Origin: Thereva unica
Taxonomy: Eukaryota > Arthropoda > Insecta > Diptera > Therevidae
Assembly: GCA_949987705.1 (NCBI GenBank)
Contig: CATLJY010000863.1
Span: 1-64,000 of the forward strand
DNA: 64,000 nucleotides
Direction of reading: 5' to 3'
Numbering within the stretch: the stretch's first letter is position 1; every line of letters begins with the position of its first letter. Both the position numbers and the translations under genes were made by a program. Shown one piece after another: positions 1 to 14,797 of the stretch. Under the pieces are notes generated by a model. That model searched no databases. It saw only the letters and a program-made list of their open reading frames with translations, and was not told where the DNA came from.

Positions 1-3000
1 CAATTTCGATGAATTAAGTGAATTTAAGTTATTTTCGATGTATTCGATGAATGTAACTTAATTTCGATGAATTAAGTGAATTTAACTTATTTTCGATGTA
101 TTCGATGAATATAACTTAATTTCGGTGAATTAAATGAATTTAAGTTATTTTCGATGTATTCGATGAATGTAACTTAATTTCGATGAATTAAGTGAATTTA
201 ACTTATTTTCGATGTATTCGATGAATGTAACTTAATTTCGATGAATTAAGTGATTTCAAGTTATTTTCGATGTATTCGATGTATGAAACTCAATTTCGAT
301 GAATTAAGTGAATTGAACTTATTTTCGATGTATTCGATGAATGTAACTTAATTTCGATGAATTAAGTGATTTCAAGTTATTTTCGATGTATTCGATGTAT
401 GAAACTCAATTTCGATGAATTAAGTGAATTTAAGTTATTTTCGATGTATTCGATGTATGAAACTCAATTTCGATGAATTAAGTGAATTTAACTTATTTTC
501 GATGTATTCGATGAATGTAACTTAATTTCGATGAATTAAGTGATTTCAAGTTATTTTCGATGTATTCGATGTATGAAACTCAATTTCGATGAATTAAGTG
601 AATTTAACTTATTTTCGATGTATTCGATGAATGTAACTTAATTTCGATGAATTAAGTGAATTGAACTTATTTTCGATGTATTCGATGAATGTAACTTAAT
701 TTCGATGAATTAAGTGAATTTAAGTTATTTTCGATGTATTCGATGAATGTAACTTGATTTCGATGAATTAAGTGAATTTAAGTTATTTCGATGTATTCGA
801 TGAATGTAACTCAATTTCGATGAATTAAGTGAATTGAACTTATTTTCGATGTATTCGATGAATGTAACTTAATTTCGATGAATTAAGTGATTTCAAGTTA
901 TTTTCGATGAATTCGATGAATGTAACATGATTTCGATGAATTAAGTGAATTTAACTTATTTTCGATGTATTCGATGAATATAACTTAATTTCGGTGAATT
1001 AAGTGAATTTAAGTTATTTTCGATGTATTCGATGAATGTAACTTAATTTCGATGAATTAAGTGAATTTAACTTATTTTCGATGTATTCGATGAATGTAAC
1101 TTAATTTCGATGAATTAAGTGATTTCAAGTTATTTTCAATGTATTCGATGTATGAAACTCAATTTCGATGAATTAAGTGAATTTAACTTATTTTCGATGT
1201 ATTCGATGAATGTAACTTAATTTCGATGAATTAAGTGATTTCAAGTTATTTCGATGAATTCGATGAATGTAACATGATTTCGATGAATTAAGTGAATTTA
1301 ACTTATTTTCGATGTATTCGATGAATATAACTTAATTTCGGTGAATTAAGTGAATTTAAGTTATTTTCGATGTATTCGATGAATGTAACTTAATTTCGAT
1401 GAATTAAGTGAATTTTAGTTATTTTCGATGTATTCGATGTATGAAACTCAATTTCGATGAATTAAGTGAATTTAACTTATTTTCGATGTATTCGATGAAT
1501 ATAACTTAATTTCGATGAATTAAGTGATTTCAAGTTATTTTCGATGATTCGATGAATGTAACTTGATTTCGATGAATTAAGTGAATTTAAGTTATTTTCG
1601 ATGTATTCGATGTATGAAACTCAATTTTGATGAATTAAGTGAATTGAACTTATTTTCGATGTATTCGATGAATGTAACTTAATTTCGATGAATTAAGTGA
1701 TTTCAAGTTATTTTCGATGTATTCGATGTATGAAACTCAATTTCGATGAATTAAGTGAATTTAACTTATTTTCGATGTATTCGATGAATGTAACTTAATT
1801 TCGATGAATTAAGTGATTTCAAGTTATTTTCGATGTATTCGATGAATATAACTTAATTTCGGTGAATTAAGTGAATTTAAGTTATTTTCGATGTATTCGA
1901 TGTATGAAACTCAATTTCGATGAATTAAGTGAATTTAACTTATTTTCGATGTATTCGATGAATGTAACTTAATTTCGATGAATTAAGTGATTTCAAGTTA
2001 TTTTCGATGTATTCGATGAATGTAACTTAATTTCGATGAATTAAGTGAATTTAAGTTATTTTCGATGTATTCGATGAATGTAACTCAATTTCGATGAATT
2101 AAGTGAATTGAACTTATTTTCGATGTATTCGATGAATGTAACTTAATTTCGATGAATTAAGTGATTTCAAGTTATTTTCGATGAATTCGATGAATGTAAC
2201 TTAATTTCGATGAATTAAGTGAATTTAACTTATTTTCGATGTATTCGATGAATTAAGTGAATTTAACTTATTTTCGATGTATTTGATGAATGTAACTCAA
2301 TTTCGATGAATTAAGTGAATTTAACTTATTTTCGATGTATTCGATGAATGTAACTTAATTTCGATGAATTAAGTGAATTGAACTTATTTTCGATGTATTC
2401 GATGAATATAACTTAATTTCGGTGAATTAAGTGAATTTAAGTTATTTTCGATGTATTCGATGAATGTAACTTAATTTCGATGAATTAAGTGAATTTAACC
2501 TATTTTCGATGTATTTGATGAATGTAACTCAATTTCGATGAATTAAGTGAATTGAACTTATTTTCGATGTATTCGATGAATGTAACTTAATTTCGATGAA
2601 TTAAGTGAATTTAAGTTATTTTCGATGTATTCGATGTATGAAACTCAATTTCGATGAATTAAGTGAATTTAACTTATTTTCGATGAATTCGATGAATGTA
2701 ACTTGATTTCGATGAATTAAGTGAATTTAAGTTATTTTCGATGTATTCGATGTATGAAACTCAATTTCGATGAATTAAGTGAATTTAACTTATTTTCGAT
2801 GTATTCGATGAATGTAACTTAATTTCGATGAATTAAGTGATTTCAAGTTATTTTCGATGTATTCGATGAATGTAACTTAATTTCGATGAATTAAGTGAAT
2901 TTAAGTTATTTTCGATGTATTCGATGTATGAAACTCAATTTCGATGAATTAAGTGAATTTAACTTATTTTCGATGTATTCGATGAATATAACTTAATTTC

Positions 3001-6000
3001 GGTGAATTAAGTGAATTTAAGTTATTTTCGATGTATTCGATGTATGAAACTCAATTTCGATTAATTAAGTGAATTTAACTTATTTTCGATGTATTCGATG
3101 AATGTAACTCAATTTCGATGAATTAAGTGATTTCAAGTTATTTTCGATGTATTCGATGAATGTAACTTAATTTCGATGAATTAAGTGAATTTAAGTTATT
3201 TTCGATGTATTCGATGTATGAAACTCAATTTCGATGAATTAAGTGAATTTAACTTATTTTCGATGTATTCGATGAATGTAACTTAATTTCGATGAATTAA
3301 GTGATTTCAAGTTATTTTCGATGTATTCGATGAATGTAACTTAATTTCGATGAATTAAGTGAATTTAAGTTATTTTCGATGTATTCGATGTATGAAACTC
3401 AATTTCGATGAATTAAGTGAATTTAACTTATTTTCGATGTATTCGATGAATGTAACTTAATTTCGATGAATTAAGTGATTTCAAGTTATTTTCGATGTAT
3501 TCGATGAATGTAACTCAATTTCGATGAATTAAGTGAATTTAACTTATTTTCGATGTATTCGATGAATATAACTTGATTTCGGTGAATTAAGTGAATTTAA
3601 GTTATTTTCGATGTATTCAATGAATGTAACTTAATTTCGATGAATTAAGTGATTTCAAGTTATTTTCGATGTATTCGATGAATGTAACTTAATTTCGATG
3701 AATTAAGTGAATTTAAGTTATTTTCGATGTATTCGATGTATGAAACTCAATTTCGATGAATTAAGTGAATTTAACTTATTTTCGATGTATTCGATGAATG
3801 TAACTTAATTTCGATGAATTAAGTGATTTCAAGTTATTTTCGATGTATTCGATGAATGTAACTTAATTTCGATGAATTAAGTGAATTTAAGTTATTTTCG
3901 ATGTATGAAACTCAATTTCGATGAATTAAATGAATTTAACTTATTTTCGATGTATTCGATGAATGTAACTTAATTTCGATGAATTAAGTGATTTCAAGTT
4001 ATTTTCGATGTATTCGATGAATGTAACTTAATTTCGATGAATTAAGTGAATTTAAGTTATTTTCGATGTATTCGATGTATGAAACTCAATTTCGATGAAT
4101 TAAGTGAATTTAACTTATTTTCGATGTATTCGATGAATATAACTTAATTTCGGTGAATTAAGTGAATTTAAGTTATTTTCGATGTATTCGATGTATGAAA
4201 CTCAATTTCGATGAATTAAGTGAATTTAACTTATTTTCGATGTATTCGATGAATGTAACTCAATTTCGATGAATTAAGTGATTTCAAGTTATTTTCGATG
4301 TATTCGATGAATGTAACTTAATTTCGATGAATTAAGTGAATTTAAGTTATTTTCGATGTATTCGATGTATGAAACTCAATTTCGATGAATTAAGTGAATT
4401 TAACTTATTTTCGATGTATTCGATGAATGTAACTTAATTTCGATGAATTAAGTGATTTCAAGTTATTTTCGATGTATTCGATGAATGTAACTTAATTTCG
4501 ATGAATTAAGTGAATTTAAGTTATTTTCGATGTATTCGATGTATGAAACTCAATTTCGATGAATTAAGTGAATTTAACTTATTTTCGATGTATTCGATGA
4601 ATGTAACTTAATTTCGATGAATTAAGTGATTTCAAGTTATTTTCGATGTATTCGATGAATGTAACTCAATTTCGATGAATTAAGTGAATTTAACTTATTT
4701 TCGATGTATTCGATGAATATATCTTAATTTCGGTGAATTAAGTGAATTTAAGTTATTTTCGATGTATTCGATGAATGTAACTTAATTTCGATGAATTAAG
4801 TGATTTCAAGTTATTTTCGATGTATTCGATGTATGAAACTCAATTTCGATGAATTAAGTGAATTTAACTTATTTTCGATGTATTCGATGAATGTAACTTG
4901 ATTTCTATGAATTAAGTGAATTGAACTTATTTTCGATGTATTCGATGAATGTAACTTAATTTCGATGAATTAAGTGATTTCAAGTTATTTTCGATGTATT
5001 CGATGAATGTAACTTAATTTCGATGAATTAAGTGAATTGAACTTATTTTCGATGTATTCGATGAATATAACTTAATTTCGGTGAATTAAGTGAATTTAAG
5101 TTATTTTCGATGTATTCGATGAATGTAACTTAATTTCGATGAATTAAGTGAATTTAACCTATTTTCGATGTATTTGATGAATGTAACTCAATTTCGATGA
5201 ATTAAGTGAATTGAACTTATTTTCGATGTATTCGATGAATGTAACTTAATTTCGATGAATTAAGTGAATTTAAGTTATTTTCGATGTATTCGATGTATGA
5301 AACTCAATTTCGATGAATTAAGTGAATTTAACTTATTTTCGATGTATTCGATGAATGTAACTTAATTTCGATGAATTAAGTGATTTCAAGTTATTTTCGA
5401 TGTATTCGATGAATGTAACTTAATTTCGATGAATTAAGTGAATTTAAGTTATTTTCGATGTATTCGATGAATGTAACTCAATTTCGATGAATTAAGTGAT
5501 TTCAAGTTATTTTCGATGTATTCGATGTATGAAACTCAATTTCGATGAATTAAGTGAATTTAACTTATTTTCGATGTATTCGATGAATGTAACTTAATTT
5601 TGATGAATTAAGTGAATTTAAGTTATTTTCGATGTATTCGATGTATGAAACTTGATTTCGATGAATTAAGTGAATTTAAGTTATTTTCGATGTATTCGAT
5701 GAATGTAACTTAATTTCGATGAATTAAGTGATTTCAAGTTATTTTCGATGTATTCGATGAATGTAACTTAATTTCGATGAATTAAGTGATTTCAAGTCAT
5801 TTTCGATGTATTCGATGTATGAAACTCAATTTCGATGAATTAAGTGAATTTAAGTTATTTTCGATGTATTCGATGAATGTAACTTAATTTCGATGAATTA
5901 AGTGAATTTAACTTATTTTCGATGTATTCGATGAATATAACTTAATTTCGGTGAATTAAATGAATTTAAGTTATTTTCGATGTATTCGATGAATGTAACT

Positions 6001-9000
6001 TAATTTCGATGAATTAAGTGAATTTAACTTATTTTCGATGTATTCGATGAATGTAACTTAATTTCGATGAATTAAGTGATTTCAAGTTATTTTCGATGTA
6101 TTCGATGTATGAAACTCAATTTCGATGAATTAAGTGAATTGAACTTATTTTCGATGTATTCGATGAATGTAACTTAATTTCGATGAATTAAGTGATTTCA
6201 AGTTATTTTCGATGTATTCGATGTATGAAACTCAATTTCGATGAATTAAGTGAATTTAAGTTATTTTCGATGTATTCGATGTATGAAACTCAATTTCGAT
6301 GAATTAAGTGAATTTAACTTATTTTCGATGTATTCGATGAATGTAACTTAATTTCGATGAATTAAGTGATTTCAAGTTATTTTCGATGTATTCGATGTAT
6401 GAAACTCAATTTCGATGAATTAAGTGAATTTAACTTATTTTCGATGTATTCGATGAATGTAACTTAATTTCGATGAATTAAGTGAATTGAACTTATTTTC
6501 GATGTATTCGATGAATGTAACTCAATTTCGATGAATTAAGTGAATTTAAGTTATTTTCGATGTATTCGATGAATGTAACTTGATTTCGATGAATTAAGTG
6601 AATTTAAGTTATTTTCGATGTATTCGATGAATGTAACTCAATTTCGATGAATTAAGTGAATTGAACTTATTTTCGATGTATTCGATGAATGTAACTTAAT
6701 TTCGATGAATTAAGTGATTTCAAGTTATTTTCGATGAATTCGATGAATGTAACATGATTTCGATGAATTAAGTGAATTTAACTTATTTTCGATGTATTCG
6801 ATGAATATAACTTAATTTCGGTGAATTAAGTGAATTTAAGTTATTTTCGATGTATTCGATGAATGTAACTTAATTTCGATGAATTAAGTGAATTTAACTT
6901 ATTTTCGATGTATTCGATGAATGTAACTTAATTTCGATGAATTAAGTGATTTCAAGTTATTTTCAATGTATTCGATGTATGAAACTCAATTTCGATGAAT
7001 TAAGTGAATTTAACTTATTTTCGATGTATTCGATGAATGTAACTTAATTTCGATGAATTAAGTGATTTCAAGTTATTTTCGATGAATTCGATGAATGTAA
7101 CATGATTTCGATGAATTAAGTGAATTTAACTTATTTTCGATGTATTCGATGAATATAACTTAATTTCGGTGAATTAAGTGAATTTAAGTTATTTTCGATG
7201 TATTCGATGAATGTAACTTAATTTCGATGAATTAAGTGAATTTTAGTTATTTTCGATGTATTCGATGTATGAAACTCAATTTCGATGAATTAAGTGAATT
7301 TAACTTATTTTCGATGTATTCGATGAATATAACTTAATTTCGATGAATTAAGTGATTTCAAGTTATTTTCGATGAATTCGATGAATGTAACTTGATTTCG
7401 ATGAATTAAGTGAATTTAAGTTATTTTCGATGTATTCGATGTATGAAACTCAATTTTGATGAATTAAGTGAATTGAACTTATTTTCGATGTATTCGATGA
7501 ATGTAACTTAATTTCGATGAATTAAGTGATTTCAAGTTATTTTCGATGTATTCGATGTATGAAACTCAATTTCGATGAATTAAGTGAATTTAACTTATTT
7601 TCGATGTATTCGATGAATGTAACTTAATTTCGATGAATTAAGTGATTTCAAGTTATTTTCGATGTATTCGATGAATATAACTTAATTTCGGTGAATTAAG
7701 TGAATTTAAGTTATTTTCGATGTATTCGATGTATGAAACTCAATTTCGATGAATTAAGTGAATTTAACTTATTTTCGATGTATTCGATGAATGTAACTTA
7801 ATTTCGATGAATTAAGTGATTTCAAGTTATTTTCGATGTATTCGATGAATGTAACTTAATTTCGATGAATTAAGTGAATTTAAGTTATTTTCGATGTATT
7901 CGATGAATGTAACTCAATTTCGATGAATTAAGTGAATTGAACTTATTTTCGATGTATTCGATGAATGTAACTTAATTTCGATGAATTAAGTGATTTCAAG
8001 TTATTTTCGATGAATTCGATGAATGTAACTTAATTTCGATGAATTAAGTGAATTTAACTTATTTTCGATGTATTCGATGAATATAACTTAATTTCGGTGA
8101 ATTAAGTGAATTTAAGTTATTTTCGATGTATTCGATGAATGTAACTTAATTTCGATGAATTAAGTGAATTTAACTTATTTTCGATGTATTTGATGAATGT
8201 AACTCAATTTCGATGAATTAAGTGAATTTAACTTATTTTCGATGTATTCGATGAATGTAACTTAATTTCGATGAATTAAGTGAATTGAACTTATTTTCGA
8301 TGTATTCGATGAATATAACTTAATTTCGGTGAATTAAGTGAATTTAAGTTATTTTCGATGTATTCGATGAATGTAACTTAATTTCGATGAATTAAGTGAA
8401 TTTAACCTATTTTCGATGTATTTGATGAATGTAACTCAATTTCGATGAATTAAGTGAATTGAACTTATTTTCGATGTATTCGATGAATGTAACTTAATTT
8501 CGATGAATTAAGTGAATTTAAGTTATTTTCGATGTATTCGATGTATGAAACTCAATTTCGATGAATTAAGTGAATTTAACTTATTTTCGATGAATTCGAT
8601 GAATGTAACTTGATTTCGATGAATTAAGTGAATTTAAGTTATTTTCGATGTATTCGATGTATGAAACTCAATTTCGATGAATTAAGTGAATTTAACTTAT
8701 TTTCGATGTATTCGATGAATGTAACTTAATTTCGATGAATTAAGTGATTTCAAGTTATTTTCGATGTATTCGATGAATGTAACTTAATTTCGATGAATTA
8801 AGTGAATTTAAGTTATTTTCGATGTATTCGATGTATGAAACTCAATTTCGATGAATTAAGTGAATTTAACTTATTTTCGATGTATTCGATGAATATAACT
8901 TAATTTCGGTGAATTAAGTGAATTTAAGTTATTTTCGATGTATTCGATGTATGAAACTCAATTTCGATTAATTAAGTGAATTTAACTTATTTTCGATGTA

Positions 9001-10765
9001 TTCGATGAATGTAACTCAATTTCGATGAATTAAGTGATTTCAAGTTATTTTCGATGTATTCGATGAATGTAACTTAATTTCGATGAATTAAGTGAATTTA
9101 AGTTATTTTCGATGTATTCGATGTATGAAACTCAATTTCGATGAATTAAGTGAATTTAACTTATTTTCGATGTATTCGATGAATGTAACTTAATTTCGAT
9201 GAATTAAGTGATTTCAAGTTATTTTCGATGTATTCGATGAATGTAACTTAATTTCGATGAATTAAGTGAATTTAAGTTATTTTCGATGTATTCGATGTAT
9301 GAAACTCAATTTCGATGAATTAAGTGAATTTAACTTATTTTCGATGTATTCGATGAATGTAACTTAATTTCGATGAATTAAGTGATTTCAAGTTATTTTC
9401 GATGTATTCGATGAATGTAACTCAATTTCGATGAATTAAGTGAATTTAACTTATTTTCGATGTATTCGATGAATATAACTTGATTTCGGTGAATTAAGTG
9501 AATTTAAGTTATTTTCGATGTATTCAATGAATGTAACTTAATTTCGATGAATTAAGTGATTTCAAGTTATTTTCGATGTATTCGATGAATGTAACTTAAT
9601 TTCGATGAATTAAGTGAATTTAAGTTATTTTCGATGTATTCGATGTATGAAACTCAATTTCGATGAATTAAGTGAATTTAACTTATTTTCGATGTATTCG
9701 ATGAATGTAACTTAATTTCGATGAATTAAGTGATTTCAAGTTATTTTCGATGTATTCGATGAATGTAACTTAATTTCGATGAATTAAGTGAATTTAAGTT
9801 ATTTTCGATGTATGAAACTCAATTTCGATGAATTAAATGAATTTAACTTATTTTCGATGTATTCGATGAATGTAACTTAATTTCGATGAATTAAGTGATT
9901 TCAAGTTATTTTCGATGTATTCGATGAATGTAACTTAATTTCGATGAATTAAGTGAATTTAAGTTATTTTCGATGTATTCGATGTATGAAACTCAATTTC
10001 GATGAATTAAGTGAATTTAACTTATTTTCGATGTATTCGATGAATATAACTTAATTTCGGTGAATTAAGTGAATTTAAGTTATTTTCGATGTATTCGATG
10101 TATGAAACTCAATTTCGATGAATTAAGTGAATTTAACTTATTTTCGATGTATTCGATGAATGTAACTCAATTTCGATGAATTAAGTGATTTCAAGTTATT
10201 TTCGATGTATTCGATGAATGTAACTTAATTTCGATGAATTAAGTGAATTTAAGTTATTTTCGATGTATTCGATGTATGAAACTCAATTTCGATGAATTAA
10301 GTGAATTTAACTTATTTTCGATGTATTCGATGAATGTAACTTAATTTCGATGAATTAAGTGATTTCAAGTTATTTTCGATGTATTCGATGAATGTAACTT
10401 AATTTCGATGAATTAAGTGAATTTAAGTTATTTTCGATGTATTCGATGTATGAAACTCAATTTCGATGAATTAAGTGAATTTAACTTATTTTCGATGTAT
10501 TCGATGAATGTAACTTAATTTCGATGAATTAAGTGATTTCAAGTTATTTTCGATGTATTCGATGAATGTAACTCAATTTCGATGAATTAAGTGAATTTAA
10601 CTTATTTTCGATGTATTCGATGAATATATCTTAATTTCGGTGAATTAAGTGAATTTAAGTTATTTTCGATGTATTCGATGAATGTAACTTAATTTCGATG
10701 AATTAAGTGATTTCAAGTTATTTTCGATGTATTCGATGAATGTAACTCAATTTCGATGAATTAAG
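1..10765. repeat. About 5.9-kb tandem segmental duplication of satellite (102-monomer block)
   Basis: Rare variants recur at a constant spacing. TATTCAATG at about 3614 recurs at 9521, and the unusual GAATATATC at about 4714-4723 recurs at 10621-10630, both 5,907 bp apart. That equals 102 monomers minus a shared 9-bp deletion (near 3900 and 9800). At the left end the offset is 5,826 (CGGTGAATTAAATG at about 124 and 5950). The difference is explained by three 1-bp losses and one 78-bp loss (one monomer plus 20 bp) in the first copy, the latter near 2240. The second copy is therefore closer to the ancestral arrangement. Confidence 0.9.
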
Positions 10766-13700
10766 TGAATTTAACTTATTTTCGATGTATTCGATGAATA
10801 TAACTTAATTTCGGTGAATTAAGTGAATTTAAGTTATTTTCGATGTATTCGATGAATGTAACTTAATTTCGATGAATTAAGTGATTTCAAGTTATTTTCG
10901 ATGTATTCGATGTATGAAACTCAATTTCGATGAATTAAGTGAATTGAACTTATTTTCGATGTATTCGATGAATGTAACTTAATTTCGATGAATTAAGTGA
11001 TTTCAAGTTATTTTCGATGTATTCGATGAATGTAACTCAATTTCGATGAATTAAGTGAATTTAACTTATTTTCGATGTATTCGATGAATATAACTTAATT
11101 TCGGTGAATTAAGTGAATTTAAGTTATTTTCGATGTATTCGATGAATGTAACTTAATTTCGATGAATTAAGTGATTTCAAGTTATTTTCGATGTACTCGA
11201 TGTATGAAACTCAATTTCGATGAATTAAGTGAATTTAACTTATTTTCGATGTATTCGATGAATGTAACTTAATTTCGATGAATTAAGTGAATTTAACTTA
11301 TTTTCGATGTATTCGATGAATGTAACTTAATTTCGATGAATTAAGTGAATTTAAGTTATTTTCGATGTATTCGATGAATGTAACTCAATTTCGATGAATT
11401 AAGTGAATTTAACTTATTTTCGATGTATTCGATGAATGTAACTTAATTTCGATGAATTAAGTGAATTTAAGTTATTTTCGATGTATTCGATGAATGTAAC
11501 TCAATTTCGATGAATTAAGTGAATTGAACTTATTTTCGATGTATTCGATGAATGTAACTTAATTTCGATGAATTAAGTGATTTCAAGTTATTTTCGATGA
11601 ATTCGATGAATGTAACTTGATTTCGATGAATTAAGTGAATTGAACTTATTTTCGATGTATTCGATGAATGTAACTTAATTTCGATGAATTAAGTGATTTC
11701 AAGTTATTTTCGATGTATTCGATGTATGAAACTCAATTTCGATGAATTAAGTGAATTTAACTTATTTTCGATGTATTCGATGAATGTAACTTAATTTCGA
11801 TGAATTAAGTGAATTGAACTTATTTTCGATGTATTCGATGAATGTAACTTAATTTCGATGAATTAATTGAATTTAAGTTATTTTCGATGTATTCGATGAA
11901 TGTAACTTAATTTCGATGAATTAAGTGATTTCAAGTTATTTTCGATGTATTCGATGAATGTAACTTAATTTCGATGAATTAAGTGAATTTAAGTTATTTT
12001 CGATGTATTCGATGTATGAAACTCAATTTCGATGAATTAAGTGAATTTAACTTATTTTCGATGTATTCGATGAATGTAACTTAATTTCGATGAATTAAGT
12101 GATTTCAAGTTATTTTCGATGTATTCGATGAATGTAACTTAATTTCGATGAATTAAGTGAATTTAAGTTATTTTCGATGTATTCGATGTATGAAACTCAA
12201 TTTCGATGAATTAAGTGAATTTAACTTATTTTCGATGTATTCGATGAATGTAACTTAATTTCGATGAATTAAGTGATTTCAAGTTATTTTCGATGTATTC
12301 GATGAATGTAACTCAATTTCGATGAATTAAGTGAATTTAACTTATTTTCGATGTATTCGATGAATATAACTTGATTTCGGTGAATTAAGTGAATTTAAGT
12401 TATTTTCGATGTATTCAATGAATGTAACTTAATTTCGATGAATTAAGTGATTTCAAGTTATTTTCGATGTATTCGATGAATGTAACTTAATTTCGATGAA
12501 TTAAGTGAATTTAAGTTATTTTCGATGTATTCGATGTATGAAACTCAATTTCGATGAATTAAGTGAATTTAACTTATTTTCGATGTATTCGATGAATGTA
12601 ACTTAATTTCGATGAATTAAGTGATTTCAAGTTATTTTCGATGTATTCGATGAATGTAACTTAATTTCGATGAATTAAGTGAATTTAAGTTATTTTCGAT
12701 GTATGAAACTCAATTTCGATGAATTAAATGAATTTAACTTATTTTCGATGTATTCGATGAATGTAACTTAATTTCGATGAATTAAGTGATTTCAAGTTAT
12801 TTTCGATGTATTCGATGAATGTAACTTAATTTCGATGAATTAAGTGAATTTAAGTTATTTTCGATGTATTCGATGTATGAAACTCAATTTCGATGAATTA
12901 AGTGAATTTAACTTATTTTCGATGTATTCGATGAATATAACTTAATTTCGGTGAATTAAGTGAATTTAAGTTATTTTCGATGTATTCGATGTATGAAACT
13001 CAATTTCGATGAATTAAGTGAATTTAACTTATTTTCGATGTATTCGATGAATGTAACTCAATTTCGATGAATTAAGTGATTTCAAGTTATTTTCGATGTA
13101 TTCGATGAATGTAACTTAATTTCGATGAATTAAGTGAATTTAAGTTATTTTCGATGTATTCGATGTATGAAACTCAATTTCGATGAATTAAGTGAATTTA
13201 ACTTATTTTCGATGTATTCGATGAATGTAACTTAATTTCGATGAATTAAGTGATTTCAAGTTATTTTCGATGTATTCGATGAATGTAACTTAATTTCGAT
13301 GAATTAAGTGAATTTAAGTTATTTTCGATGTATTCGATGTATGAAACTCAATTTCGATGAATTAAGTGAATTTAACTTATTTTCGATGTATTCGATGAAT
13401 GTAACTTAATTTCGATGAATTAAGTGATTTCAAGTTATTTTCGATGTATTCGATGAATGTAACTCAATTTCGATGAATTAAGTGAATTTAACTTATTTTC
13501 GATGTATTCGATGAATATATCTTAATTTCGGTGAATTAAGTGAATTTAAGTTATTTTCGATGTATTCGATGAATGTAACTTAATTTCGATGAATTAAGTG
13601 ATTTCAAGTTATTTTCGATGTATTCGATGAATGTAACTCAATTTCGATGAATTAAGTGAATTTAACTTATTTTCGATGTATTCGATGAATATAACTTAAT

Positions 13701-14797
13701 TTCGGTGAATTAAGTGAATTTAAGTTATTTTCGATGTATTCGATGAATGTAACTTAATTTCGATGAATTAAGTGATTTCAAGTTATTTTCGATGTATTCG
13801 ATGTATGAAACTCAATTTCGATGAATTAAGTGAATTGAACTTATTTTCGATGTATTCGATGAATGTAACTTAATTTCGATGAATTAAGTGATTTCAAGTT
13901 ATTTTCGATGTATTCGATGAATGTAACTCAATTTCGATGAATTAAGTGAATTTAACTTATTTTCGATGTATTCGATGAATATAACTTAATTTCGGTGAAT
14001 TAAGTGAATTTAAGTTATTTTCGATGTATTCGATGAATGTAACTTAATTTCGATGAATTAAGTGATTTCAAGTTATTTTCGATGTACTCGATGTATGAAA
14101 CTCAATTTCGATGAATTAAGTGAATTTAACTTATTTTCGATGTATTCGATGAATGTAACTTAATTTCGATGAATTAAGTGAATTTAACTTATTTTCGATG
14201 TATTCGATGAATGTAACTTAATTTCGATGAATTAAGTGAATTTAAGTTATTTTCGATGTATTCGATGAATGTAACTCAATTTCGATGAATTAAGTGAATT
14301 TAACTTATTTTCGATGTATTCGATGAATGTAACTTAATTTCGATGAATTAAGTGAATTTAAGTTATTTTCGATGTATTCGATGAATGTAACTCAATTTCG
14401 ATGAATTAAGTGAATTGAACTTATTTTCGATGTATTCGATGAATGTAACTTAATTTCGATGAATTAAGTGATTTCAAGTTATTTTCGATGAATTCGATGA
14501 ATGTAACTTGATTTCGATGAATTAAGTGAATTGAACTTATTTTCGATGTATTCGATGAATGTAACTTAATTTCGATGAATTAAGTGATTTCAAGTTATTT
14601 TCGATGTATTCGATGTATGAAACTCAATTTCGATGAATTAAGTGAATTTAACTTATTTTCGATGTATTCGATGAATGTAACTTAATTTCGATGAATTAAG
14701 TGAATTGAACTTATTTTCGATGTATTCGATGAATGTAACTTAATTTCGATGAATTAATTGAATTTAAGTTATTTTCGATGTATTCGATGAATGTAAC
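9015..14797. repeat. 2,891-bp tandem block, two copies
   Basis: Two adjacent copies (about 9015-11906 and 11907-14797) share rare markers exactly 2,891 bp apart: GTATTCAATG (9520/12411), GAATATATC (ending 10630/13521), TGTACTCGATG (about 11192/14083) and AATTAATTG (11861/14752). The spacing equals 50 monomers minus one 9-bp deletion near 12705. The copies diverge just after 14797. This block overlaps the second copy of the 5.9-kb duplication, so it was built from already duplicated material. Confidence 0.88.
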
